From Prevotella sp. (GTDB taxonomy: Bacteria > Bacteroidota > Bacteroidia > Bacteroidales > Bacteroidaceae), in NCBI GenBank assembly GCA_017617615.1, contig JAFZVV010000023.1:1-49894 (forward strand): a stretch of DNA of 49,894 nt, given 5' to 3'. Shown piece after piece: positions 1-7,938 of this stretch (its first letter is position 1; each line of letters starts with the position of its first letter). The notes beneath the pieces are model-generated. The model saw nothing but the letters and a program-made list of their open reading frames with translations. It ran no database searches and was not told where the DNA came from. A program made the translations under genes and the position numbers.

Positions 1-4
1 AAGG

Positions 5-118
5 GAGTGCGCTTCGCGCAGAAATCTCACAAATCGTTACAAATCAAGCAAATCACAAATAGAAAAAAGATTTGAATGATTTGCATAGATTTGAAAGATT
101 TCTCGCCGTAGGCGACTA
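5..118. repeat. AAATC-periodic hairpin repeat, copy 1
   Basis: Non-coding element bounded by a GCGCTTCGCGC palindrome on the left and a TCGCCGTAGGCGA palindrome on the right. The left half carries AAATC about every 8-10 nt and the right half carries the complement GATTT at similar spacing, so the whole unit can fold into one long imperfect hairpin. Related copies lie at 48887-48980, 49535-49656 and 49702-49824. Function unknown. Confidence 0.7.
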
Positions 119-245
119 CCAATTAAATTTGACACACCCTCATTCGCTGTTCCAAAATTTGGTTTTCCACTCACTCAATCGAAACTTTGGCTGTCGCCGA
201 AGTTAGGATGCGTATCAACAAAGACACAAAAACTTTTGTTTTTGT

Positions 246-276
246 TTTGCTTTGTCTTCGACTTTCACTAAATTTG
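246..276 (+). promoter_or_regulatory. Bacteroidota-type promoter of the S9 peptidase gene
   Basis: TTTG at 246-249, a 19-nt spacer, then TAAATTTG at 269-276, matching the Bacteroidota primary-sigma pattern. The -7 box ends only 4 nt before the ATG at 281, so the transcript may start at or beside the start codon (leaderless or nearly so). Confidence 0.6.
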
Positions 277-280
277 CAGC

Positions 281-2485
281 ATGATGAAAAATACACTGTT
301 TCTTATCATGATGCTGCTGGCAGTCGCCGGCAACACGCATGCCGGAAAGAAGATATCGCTCAAGGACATCACGTCGAGAGCCTACGTCGCAGAAGGCCTG
401 GTATCGCTGCAACCTCTGGCCGATGGTGTTAGTTTTGCACAACTCGGTCCAAAAGGCCAAAAAATCCTGAAATACGCCTTCGCCACAGGAGAGCAGACCG
501 ACGTGATTTTCGATGCCGCCGTCATCGACAGTACGCGTATCGACGACTACAAGGCCAGTCCCGATGACCGCTATCTCCTCATTGGCACGAAGAGCAGACC
601 CATCTACCGCCGCTCTTTCAGCGCTGAATATTTTGTCTACGACACCAAGACCAAAGCCATACAGCCACTATCGATAAACGGTGCCCAACAGGTGCCGGTA
701 TGGTCGCCCGACAGTAGGCGTGTGGCCTTCGTACGCAACAACAACATCTTCCTGGTGGAGATAGGAGACAAGCTGAAGGAGACACAGGTGACCACCGATG
801 GGCTTTTCAATTTTGTAATCAACGGCATCCCCGACTGGGTAAACGAAGAGGAGTTTAGTTTCAACACTGCCCTCGCCTTTACCGCCGACAGTCGTCACCT
901 GGCATGGATCAGGTACGACGAGAGCGACGTGAAGACCTATGCCCTGCAGCTTTTCATGGGAAAGCAACCTGAGCATAAGAGTTTTGTCGACTATCCCGGC
1001 GAGTATGCCTACAAATACCCTAAAGCCGGACAGGACAACGCCGTGGTGACGGCATGGACCTACGATATTGCTGAGCGCAGGACAAACCAACTTCCTTTGC
1101 CGCTGAATGCCGACGGTTATATCCCCCGCATCCTTTCGGGTGTGGGCACCGACGACGTGCTGCTCTATACGATGAACCGTCATCAAGACACACTGAAGGT
1201 CTACTCCGCATCAAACGCCACGTTGCGCTGCCGTCTGCTCATCACCGAGAGCGTGCCCAAATACGTGAAGGAAGAGGCGATGGAGGGCATCACCGTCACC
1301 AGCAAGCACATCCTTGTGCCCAGCGACCGCGACGGTTTCATGCAGGTGTATCTCTACGACCTTAATGGCAAGTTCTTGCGTAAGATGACTGATGCACGCT
1401 ATGGCGTGACCGAGGTGTATGGCTATGATGAGCGCAGCCGTTGTCTCTACTATCAGGCTGCCGGCCGTTCACCTCTCCAGCGTGAGGTATATGTTACCAA
1501 CGACAAGGGCAAGACGCGGCTCCTCACGCCCCGTGAGGGATGGAACAATGCCATTTTCTCTGCCGACTATGCTTACTATATCGCCACCTTCAGCAACGCA
1601 CGCACGCCAAACGAGTGCACTGTCTTCAACGCGAAGGGGACGGAACTGAGAAAGGTCGTCGACAATGCCAGGCTACGGCAGAAACTCGACAGCCTCGACC
1701 TCGCCTCGAAGGAGTTCTTCTCGTTCACCACGACAGAAGGCGTGTCGCTTAACGGATGGATGATGAAACCTCATGACTTCGATGCCAGCAGAAAATACCC
1801 CGTCATCATGTACCAATATAGTGGTCCGGGAAACCAGCAGGTGGTAGACAGTTGGGGGATGGGGTCGATGGGACAAGGCGGCGTCTTCGACCAGTACCTC
1901 ACTGAACAGGGGTTCATCATCGTGTGCGTCGATGGTAGGGGCACTGGCGGACGCGGTGCGGAGTTCGAGAAATGCACCTACCTCAGGTTGGGTGAACTGG
2001 AGGCCCGCGACCAGGTGGAAACGGCGCTCTATCTGGCAACGCTGCCTTATGTCGACGCCGGAAATATCGGCATCTGGGGATGGAGTTACGGCGGTTTCTG
2101 CACACTGATGAGCATGAGCGAGGGCAGGGGAGTGTTCAAGGCGGGCGTGGCAGTAGCACCACCCACCAACTGGCGCTACTACGATTCCATTTATACCGAG
2201 CGCTTCATGCGTACACCACAGGAGAACCCCGATGGCTATGCCGTGAACCCCATCGTGAGGGCACCGCAATTGCATGGCGCACTACTTGTATGCCACGGCT
2301 TGGCCGACGACAACGTGCACCCTCAGAACACCTTCGAGTACAGCGAGGCACTCGTGCAGGCCGACAAGGACTTCAGGGAACTCATCTATACCAACCGCAA
2401 CCACAGCATCTTCGGTGGAAACACACGCTACCACCTGCTCCGGCAGATAGCGCAGTTCTTTGAAATATTGAAGATTGAAGATTGA
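281..2485 (+). CDS. Secreted S9 family dipeptidyl peptidase (DPP IV-like)
   Basis: A 734-aa serine exopeptidase expected to remove X-Pro type dipeptides from peptides in the periplasm or outside the cell. Residues 1-21 form a signal peptide (basic start, Leu/Met-rich core, Ala-His-Ala cleavage region). The N-terminal ~480 residues are the DPP IV beta-propeller, with typical segments such as PVWSPDSRRVAFVR. The C-terminal alpha/beta-hydrolase domain has Ser602 in GWSYGG, Asp676 in LADDNVHP and His708 in NRNHSIFG, spaced as in DPP IV. A second ATG directly follows the first. It stands alone with its own promoter, and an intergenic repeat follows the stop. A role in peptide nutrition is inferred; substrate preference cannot be read from sequence. 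Confidence 0.92.
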   Translation: MMKNTLFLIMMLLAVAGNTHAGKKISLKDITSRAYVAEGLVSLQPLADGVSFAQLGPKGQKILKYAFATGEQTDVIFDAAVIDSTRIDDYKASPDDRYLLIGTKSRPIYRRSFSAEYFVYDTKTKAIQPLSINGAQQVPVWSPDSRRVAFVRNNNIFLVEIGDKLKETQVTTDGLFNFVINGIPDWVNEEEFSFNTALAFTADSRHLAWIRYDESDVKTYALQLFMGKQPEHKSFVDYPGEYAYKYPKAGQDNAVVTAWTYDIAERRTNQLPLPLNADGYIPRILSGVGTDDVLLYTMNRHQDTLKVYSASNATLRCRLLITESVPKYVKEEAMEGITVTSKHILVPSDRDGFMQVYLYDLNGKFLRKMTDARYGVTEVYGYDERSRCLYYQAAGRSPLQREVYVTNDKGKTRLLTPREGWNNAIFSADYAYYIATFSNARTPNECTVFNAKGTELRKVVDNARLRQKLDSLDLASKEFFSFTTTEGVSLNGWMMKPHDFDASRKYPVIMYQYSGPGNQQVVDSWGMGSMGQGGVFDQYLTEQGFIIVCVDGRGTGGRGAEFEKCTYLRLGELEARDQVETALYLATLPYVDAGNIGIWGWSYGGFCTLMSMSEGRGVFKAGVAVAPPTNWRYYDSIYTERFMRTPQENPDGYAVNPIVRAPQLHGALLVCHGLADDNVHPQNTFEYSEALVQADKDFRELIYTNRNHSIFGGNTRYHLLRQIAQFFEILKIED

Positions 2486-2510
2486 AAATTGGGACTTCGT
2501 CCCGAATGTC

Positions 2511-2549
2511 GGCTGCGTCTCGGCATACTGAAAGCAAGCTTTCGTCTGC
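2511..2549 (+). repeat. 3'-end intergenic repeat, copy 1
   Basis: A 39-nt sequence centred on the palindrome GAAAGCAAGCTTTC. Its reverse complement recurs at 12800-12838 with two mismatches. Both copies lie 25-40 nt after the stop codon of the adjacent gene and in the same orientation relative to that gene. The remaining spacer (2486-2595) carries GAAGATTGAAAATTGG twice and a GGGACTTCGTCCC palindrome. Confidence 0.7.
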
Positions 2550-2625
2550 GCTCAACTTGCACGACATTTGAAGATTGAAAATTGGCCGTACGTGAATGCG
2601 AAACAAAAATAAAAACAATACTATC

Positions 2626-3849
2626 ATGCAAATCAAGGAAAAAATGATCCTGGCCTTGTTTGTCGCCGTCTTCAGCACAAACGCCATGGCCAAAGACGTC
2701 ACCGTGGTGGTGACCAACAACGAGCGCACACAGCGCCAGGAACTCGTGGAGATAGATGCCGCAAAGGTGTATGGCCTCCTGGGAGCCGCACAGGGCAGCA
2801 ACATCATCGTGAAGAACGCGCTCGGACAAGAGGTGGCCTACCAGGTGACCTATGACGGGAAACTGCTCATCGATGTGGCGGTAAGGCCATGTGGTGAGGC
2901 CCGGTATACCATCAATACAGGGAAGCCACAGGAGATGAAAACCTATGTCACCGGAAGGATGTATCCCGAACGCGTGGATGACATCGCATGGGAGAACGAC
3001 CGCACCGCCTACCGCCTCTACGGTCCTGCCCTGCAACGCTCGGGCGAGAAGGCCTATGGCATCGACGTGTGGGTGAAGAACACCCCCGACCTGGAGGTGG
3101 AGCAACGCTACAAGGTGGAACTCGACAACCACCATAAAATACAGGAACTGAAGGCTGCCGGCAAGGACGATGAGGCCAAGCAGGTGGAGATAGCCACGAC
3201 CTACCATTTCGACCACGGCTACGGCCTCGACTGCTACAAGGTGGGACCGACACTCGGTTGCGGCGCCCCTGCCTTGATGGAGAACGGTTATCTCGTGATG
3301 CCCTATAGTTACAAAGACTACAAGATTCTTGACAATGGTCCTCTCCGCTTCACCGTGGAACTGACCTATAACCCCACTTTCGTCAACGGCAACAAGAACG
3401 TGGTGGAACACCGCTTGCTCAGTCTCGATAAAGGGTCGAACTTCAACAAGATGACCGTGTGGTATGAAGGACTTGCACGGCCTTGCGACCTCGCAGCCGG
3501 CGTGGTGATACACGAGGAAGACATGCAGACACTGAAATGCGGGCGTGACTTCGTGGCATACGCCGACCCCACCGACAACCCCTCGGCACAGAACTTCCAG
3601 ATTTTCGTGGCTGCCCTTTTCCCCAACGGAGTGAACGAGACACGCCAACTGCTCTTCGACGAGCCACGCAGCGGAGCAGCCGGACATGCCGTGGGCATCG
3701 TACGCGGATACCAAGACCGTCAGCGATACACCTATTACTTCGGGTCGGCATGGAGCAAGAACGACGTGCGCAACTTCGACGAGTGGCTGCTGCGCATCAA
3801 CGGCTTCCTCGATGCCCTCCACAGCCCGCTGGAAGCAAGGGTAGAATAG
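2626..3849 (+). CDS. DUF4861-like secreted protein
   Basis: A 407-aa exported protein of unknown biochemical role. The start at 2626 (MQIKEKMILALF) is preferred because a clear signal peptide ending at AMA-KD follows it; an in-frame ATG at 2596 overlaps a GAATGCGAAAC string that recurs in nearby intergenic repeats and adds only a polar extension. The mature part is beta-rich, with conserved-looking segments such as GYGLDCYKVGPTLGCGAPAL and YYFGSAWSKND. It resembles the DUF4861 family, often found near polysaccharide-degradation genes in Bacteroidota, but no SusC/SusD genes are present here. Family assignment is from memory of these segments. Confidence 0.65.
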   Translation: MQIKEKMILALFVAVFSTNAMAKDVTVVVTNNERTQRQELVEIDAAKVYGLLGAAQGSNIIVKNALGQEVAYQVTYDGKLLIDVAVRPCGEARYTINTGKPQEMKTYVTGRMYPERVDDIAWENDRTAYRLYGPALQRSGEKAYGIDVWVKNTPDLEVEQRYKVELDNHHKIQELKAAGKDDEAKQVEIATTYHFDHGYGLDCYKVGPTLGCGAPALMENGYLVMPYSYKDYKILDNGPLRFTVELTYNPTFVNGNKNVVEHRLLSLDKGSNFNKMTVWYEGLARPCDLAAGVVIHEEDMQTLKCGRDFVAYADPTDNPSAQNFQIFVAALFPNGVNETRQLLFDEPRSGAAGHAVGIVRGYQDRQRYTYYFGSAWSKNDVRNFDEWLLRINGFLDALHSPLEARVE

Positions 3850-3902
3850 GGAGTAGAAAAGCCAATGCGAAACTTTTAGAACAATCACAATATTAACACA
3901 AG

Positions 3903-5516
3903 ATGATGAAAAAACTGCTTTTAGGTGATGAGGCCATCGCGCAGGGCGCGCTCGACGCCGGACTCAGCGGCGTGTATGCCTACCCGGGCACACCCTCAAC
4001 GGAAATCACCGAGTACATCCAGAACTCTCCCCTCGCCGCCGAAAGGGGAGTGCACCGCAAATGGTGCACCAACGAGAAAACGGCCATGGAAACGGCGCTC
4101 GGCATGTCGTATATGGGAAAGAGAGCCCTCGTCTGCATGAAACATGTGGGACTGAACGTCTGCGCCGACCCGTTCGTCAACTCCGCCATGACCGGCACCA
4201 ACGGCGGCATTATCGTCGTGGCTGCCGACGACCCGTCGATGCACTCGTCGCAAGATGAGCAAGACAGCCGCTTCTATGGCAAGTTCGCCATGCTCCCCGT
4301 CTTCGAGCCCGCTTCGCAACAAGAGGCCTACGACATGATGGAAGAGGCTTTCGACTATTCCGAACAACAGCACCTGCCCGTGCTCATGCGCATCACCACA
4401 CGCATGGCACACTCCAGGGCCGTGGTAGAGGTGAAGGAGTCGCCGAGAGCGGAGAATGCACTCAACTACGACTCTGTGGCTGCCAACTGGGTACTGCTGC
4501 CCGTGAACGCCCGCAGGCGCAACAACTACGTCACGGCACAGTTGCCACGTCTCGAGGAAGATGCCGCCACCTCGCCGCACAACGTGCTGCGTGATGCTCC
4601 CGACCACTCGCTCGGCATCATCGCCTGTGGCATCGCCTACAACTACGTGTGTGAGTGCTTCCCCGACGGATGTCCATACCCCTTGCTCAAGATTTCGAGA
4701 TATCCCCTGCCCAAGAAACTGGTGCGACAGATTACCGACAGCTGCGACAACGTGCTCGTGGTGGAGGAAGGACAGCCGTTGGTGGAGGAGATGCTCAAGG
4801 GCATCATGCCCGGCAACGCCAATATCCGCGGACGGCTCACCGGACACCTGCCACGTACCGGGGAACTCAATCCCGACTGGCTCAGAGAGGCTTTCGGACT
4901 GGAGGAACTCGTGGGCTATGACAGCGGTGAGAACGTGATGCCCCGTCCGCCGGCACTCTGTCAGGGATGCGGTCACCGCGACGTCTACGCTGCCCTCAAC
5001 GAGGTGTTGCGCGAATACGACAACCCCAGGGTTTTCGGCGATATCGGATGCTACACCCTCGGATTCCTGCCGCCCTACCATGCCATCCACTCATGTGTCG
5101 ACATGGGAGCGAGCATCACCATGGCCAAGGGTGCTGCCGATGCAGGACAATGGCCGTCGGTGGCAGTCATCGGCGACTCCACCTTCACCCACTCCGGTAT
5201 GACTGGACTCCTCGATGCGGTGAACGAGAACGCCAACATCACCGTCATCATCAGCGACAACCTCACCACTGCCATGACGGGAGGACAGGACTCTGCCGGT
5301 ACGAACAAGTTCGAGGCCATCTGCCGTGGACTCGGCGTGAGCGATGAACACCTCCGTGTGGTCGTGCCCCTGCCGAAGAACATGCCGGAAATCACGCAGA
5401 TTATCCGCGAGGAGATAGAATACCAAGGCGTGAGCGTCATCATCCCCAGAAGGGAGTGCATGCAAACGCTGCAACGACACCTGAAACAAAAGAGAAACAA
5501 GGAGGCAAGCAAATGA
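3903..5516 (+). CDS. iorA: Indolepyruvate:ferredoxin oxidoreductase, alpha subunit
   Basis: A 537-aa thiamine-diphosphate subunit that, with IorB, oxidatively decarboxylates aryl 2-oxo acids (indolepyruvate, phenylpyruvate) to acyl-CoA in the cytoplasm, passing electrons to ferredoxin. The N-terminal pyrimidine-binding domain begins LLGDEAIAQGALDAGLSGVYAYPGTP-like (opening ~30 residues); the C-terminal TPP domain has CQGCGHRDVY, GDIGCYTLG and GDSTFTHSGM. It stops soon after the TPP domain, so the C-terminal double [4Fe-4S] ferredoxin domain (CxxCxxCxxxC) of archaeal IorA is absent. It overlaps iorB by ATGA, implying translational coupling. MM at the start leaves 3903 or 3906 as first codon. 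Confidence 0.93.
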   Translation: MMKKLLLGDEAIAQGALDAGLSGVYAYPGTPSTEITEYIQNSPLAAERGVHRKWCTNEKTAMETALGMSYMGKRALVCMKHVGLNVCADPFVNSAMTGTNGGIIVVAADDPSMHSSQDEQDSRFYGKFAMLPVFEPASQQEAYDMMEEAFDYSEQQHLPVLMRITTRMAHSRAVVEVKESPRAENALNYDSVAANWVLLPVNARRRNNYVTAQLPRLEEDAATSPHNVLRDAPDHSLGIIACGIAYNYVCECFPDGCPYPLLKISRYPLPKKLVRQITDSCDNVLVVEEGQPLVEEMLKGIMPGNANIRGRLTGHLPRTGELNPDWLREAFGLEELVGYDSGENVMPRPPALCQGCGHRDVYAALNEVLREYDNPRVFGDIGCYTLGFLPPYHAIHSCVDMGASITMAKGAADAGQWPSVAVIGDSTFTHSGMTGLLDAVNENANITVIISDNLTTAMTGGQDSAGTNKFEAICRGLGVSDEHLRVVVPLPKNMPEITQIIREEIEYQGVSVIIPRRECMQTLQRHLKQKRNKEASK

Positions 5517-6085
5517 AAACGGATATCATACTTTGCGGCGTCGGTGGACAGGGTATTCTCTCCATCGCCACCATCATCGGAGAGGCCGCCATCAAGGAGA
5601 ACCTCTACATCAAACAGGCAGAAGTGCATGGCATGTCGCAGCGTGGCGGCGACGTGCAGAGTAACCTCAGGCTTTCGTCGCAGCCTATAGCCAGCGACCT
5701 CATCGGTCACGGGCAGGCCGACGTCATCATCTCCATGGAACCGATGGAGGCCCTGCGTTACCTGCCGTTCCTGCGCAAGGGCGGCTGGGTGATTACCTCT
5801 GCACATCCCTTTGTCAACATCCCCAACTATCCCGAGCCCGAGGCCATCTACAAAGACCTCGCTTCCGTGGAGCATGTCATCATGCTCGAGATTGAGAAAC
5901 TCGCCAAGGACAACGGCGTGCCCCGTTCTGCCAACGTCATCCTCCTGGGTGCGGCACAGAAGGCACTCGGAATAGAATACACCAAACTCGAAGACGCTAT
6001 CAGGAGAGTCTTCGGAAGGAAAGGTGAAAGTGTGGTGGAGGCCAATATCAAGGCCCTCGCCATCGGAAAGGAAGCACAGCAATGA
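5513..6085 (+). CDS. iorB: Indolepyruvate:ferredoxin oxidoreductase, beta subunit
   Basis: A 190-aa partner of IorA, from the pyruvate-ferredoxin-oxidoreductase gamma-type family. The start at 5513 is fixed by the overlap with the iorA stop (ATGA), a purine-rich AAGGAGG just upstream, and the family-typical opening MKTDIILCGVGGQGIL. Segments EVHGMSQRGGDVQSNLR and EPMEALRYLPFL are characteristic of the subunit. Its stop overlaps the aminotransferase start by ATGA, so the three genes form one coupled operon. The enzyme links aromatic 2-oxo acids made by transamination to CoA esters and reduced ferredoxin, or runs in reverse for aromatic amino acid synthesis; direction is not visible in the sequence. 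Confidence 0.93.
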   Translation: MKTDIILCGVGGQGILSIATIIGEAAIKENLYIKQAEVHGMSQRGGDVQSNLRLSSQPIASDLIGHGQADVIISMEPMEALRYLPFLRKGGWVITSAHPFVNIPNYPEPEAIYKDLASVEHVIMLEIEKLAKDNGVPRSANVILLGAAQKALGIEYTKLEDAIRRVFGRKGESVVEANIKALAIGKEAQQ

Positions 6086-7395
6086 GACCGACACCCATAC
6101 CCAAGAACATCATCGACGACGCCATAGCCGACTATGGCATTCAAGATTTCGCCAAGGCTACCATCAGGGAGGTGAAGGCAGTGGCTGCCTTCGCCGAGAA
6201 GGAGGCGGGCGTGGAGTTCATCAAGATGGAGATGGGCATACCCGGACTACCGGCATCGAAAATCGGTGTGGAAGCACAGGTCCAGGCGTTGCGCGACGGC
6301 ATTGCCAACAGTTACCCCGACATCCAGGGCTATCCTGAACTCAAGCGCCAGGCGAGCAGGTTCCTCAAGGCCTTTGTCGGTGTCGACGTCAATGCCGAGG
6401 GATGCATCCCCGTGGTGGGTTCGATGCAAGGCACCTTCGCCTCTTTCCTCCTCTGTTCGCAGGCCGACCCCAAGAAAGACACCGTGCTCTTCATCGACCC
6501 CGGGTTCCCCGTGCAGAAGATGCAGTTGCAGGTGATGGGGGTGAAATACGAGACCTTCGACGTGTATGACTACCGTGGCGAGCGGCTCGTCCCGAAACTC
6601 GAGAGTTATCTGGAGAAGGGGAACATCTGCGCCATCATCTACAGCAATCCCAACAATCCGTCGTGGATTTGTCTCACCGAGGACGAACTGAAAGGCATAG
6701 GAGAACTGGCCACGCGATACGATGCCATCGTGATGGAAGACCTCGCCTATTTCGCCATGGACTTCCGGAAGAACCTCAGCAAGCCGTTCGAACCGCCTTT
6801 CCAGGCTACGGCGGCACGATACACCGACAACTACATGCTGCTCGTGAGCGGGTCGAAGGCCTTCAGCTATGCCGGAGAGCGTATCGGCGTGGTGTGCATC
6901 GGCGACAAGCTCTTCCACCGCCACTTCCCGGCATTGGCAGCGCGTTATGAGGGCCTGCCCTTCGGAATGGTGTTCTCCACCCGAATCCTCTACGCCTTGT
7001 CGTCGGGAACGAGCCATAGTGCGCAGTATGCGCTCGCAGCCATCATGAAAGCGGCCTGCGACGGTACCTATGACTTCCGCAAGGAGGTGGCGGTATATGG
7101 CGAACGCGCCCACCGCCTGAAGGAGATTTTCAAGCGCCACGGCTTCTATGTGGTCTACGACAAGGACATGGACGAGGACATCGCCGACGGTTTCTACTTC
7201 ACCATCGGATATCCCGGGATGACGAGTGGTGAACTGGCCCACGAACTGATGTATTATGGCGTGAGTGCCATCTGCCTCATCACCACTGGCAGCCATCAGG
7301 AAGGACTAAGGGTGTGCACCTCGTTCATCCGCGACAACCAATACGAGTTGCTCGATGAGCGCATGGCGGTGTTTAGAGAGAATAATCCTAGGTGA
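6082..7395 (+). CDS. Class I/II pyridoxal-phosphate aminotransferase
   Basis: A 437-aa fold-type I PLP enzyme. SNPNNPSW (the Asn-Pro substrate/PLP loop), EDLAYFAMDF (Asp contacting the pyridine nitrogen) and SGSKAFSYAGERIG with probable Schiff-base Lys259 are visible. Its start overlaps the iorB stop by 4 nt. Because it is coupled to iorAB, the likely job is to exchange aromatic (or branched-chain) amino acids with the 2-oxo acids used by IorAB. Specificity is inferred only from context. The next ~40 nt are a cluster of CCTAG/CTAG strings, then a hairpin shared with the opposite-strand operon. Confidence 0.9.
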   Translation: MRPTPIPKNIIDDAIADYGIQDFAKATIREVKAVAAFAEKEAGVEFIKMEMGIPGLPASKIGVEAQVQALRDGIANSYPDIQGYPELKRQASRFLKAFVGVDVNAEGCIPVVGSMQGTFASFLLCSQADPKKDTVLFIDPGFPVQKMQLQVMGVKYETFDVYDYRGERLVPKLESYLEKGNICAIIYSNPNNPSWICLTEDELKGIGELATRYDAIVMEDLAYFAMDFRKNLSKPFEPPFQATAARYTDNYMLLVSGSKAFSYAGERIGVVCIGDKLFHRHFPALAARYEGLPFGMVFSTRILYALSSGTSHSAQYALAAIMKAACDGTYDFRKEVAVYGERAHRLKEIFKRHGFYVVYDKDMDEDIADGFYFTIGYPGMTSGELAHELMYYGVSAICLITTGSHQEGLRVCTSFIRDNQYELLDERMAVFRENNPR

Positions 7396-7437
7396 TACTA
7401 GGAGGCCCTAGGAAACCCCTAGATAATCCTATGAAAA

Positions 7438-7477
7438 ATGGGCGATGGCCTTAGGGATTCCTAAGATCATCGCCCAT
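7438..7477 (-). terminator. Terminator of the PqqD operon, possibly bidirectional
   Basis: ATGGGCGATG pairs with CATCGCCCAT, with a second inner stem CTTAGG/CCTAAG and a GATT loop. On the minus strand the stem is followed by TTTTTC, a Rho-independent terminator for the genes ending at 7554. It sits between convergent genes and may also stop the iorAB operon. Confidence 0.75.
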
Positions 7478-7553
7478 TATATGAAATACAGCGAGGCGTT
7501 TCCTTCGCTGGAACACCTCTTGTCGTTCTTCAGCTTTTCCTGTTGCTCGAGGC

Positions 7554-7841
7554 TTAATCCTCGGCAATGCCGGCTTCCACCCAGGTCTTTGCCACGCTCT
7601 CGGCGTCGCGCAGGGCCACTTCCTTTGGCAATGGCGTGTTCTCATCGATCTGGTAGTTGTCTACAAGCAACTGTGCCAGGTCCTCGATGGTGAATTCCTT
7701 GTCCTGGATGCTGTTCCAGAGGAATGCCGACGACTCGTTCATACTGATGATATTGGTGAAGTCGATGTTTTCACGACCTTCTGCCACGATAATCTGCTCA
7801 CCGCAGACCTCGCGCAAGTTGAATCCTTTTTTTGCTCTCAT
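7554..7841 (-). CDS. PqqD-like peptide-binding protein
   Basis: A 95-aa small winged-helix protein of the PqqD type. In RiPP pathways such proteins (RiPP recognition elements) bind leader peptides and present them to maturation enzymes. The sequence shows the family pattern: an N-terminal beta region (FNLREVCGEQIIVAEG), then MNESSAFLWNSI, DLAQLLVDNYQID and a C-terminal helix. It is last in a minus-strand row of exported protein, HprK-like kinase, SipW-like peptidase and PqqD. The spacer to the peptidase gene is filled by four 23-bp repeats. No radical SAM enzyme or clear precursor peptide is adjacent, so the substrate is unknown. Confidence 0.8.
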   Translation of the reverse strand: MRAKKGFNLREVCGEQIIVAEGRENIDFTNIISMNESSAFLWNSIQDKEFTIEDLAQLLVDNYQIDENTPLPKEVALRDAESVAKTWVEAGIAED

Positions 7842-7846
7842 TATCT

Positions 7847-7938
7847 TATTTGGTGTAATTGGTGATTCTTATTCGGTGTAATAGGTGGTTCCTATCTGGA
7901 GTAATAAGTGGTTCCTATTTGGTGTAATCAGTGATTCT
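7847..7938. repeat. Four tandem 23-bp repeats
   Basis: Units at 7847-7869, 7870-7892, 7893-7915 and 7916-7938, with the core TATTTGGTGTAAT followed by GTGATTCT or GTGGTTCC. They fill the whole spacer between the peptidase stop codon and 5 nt before the PqqD start, so on the coding strand they form its entire leader. Units 1 and 4 are nearly identical, as are 2 and 3 in their last part. Confidence 0.9.

Noticed and set aside
2428..3888. Long open frame antisense to the DUF4861-like gene, and similar long antisense frames over iorA, pepD, the A2M and meaB
   Set aside because: These mirror the codon pattern of the sense genes in GC-rich DNA, show no family motifs and cross neighbouring spacers.
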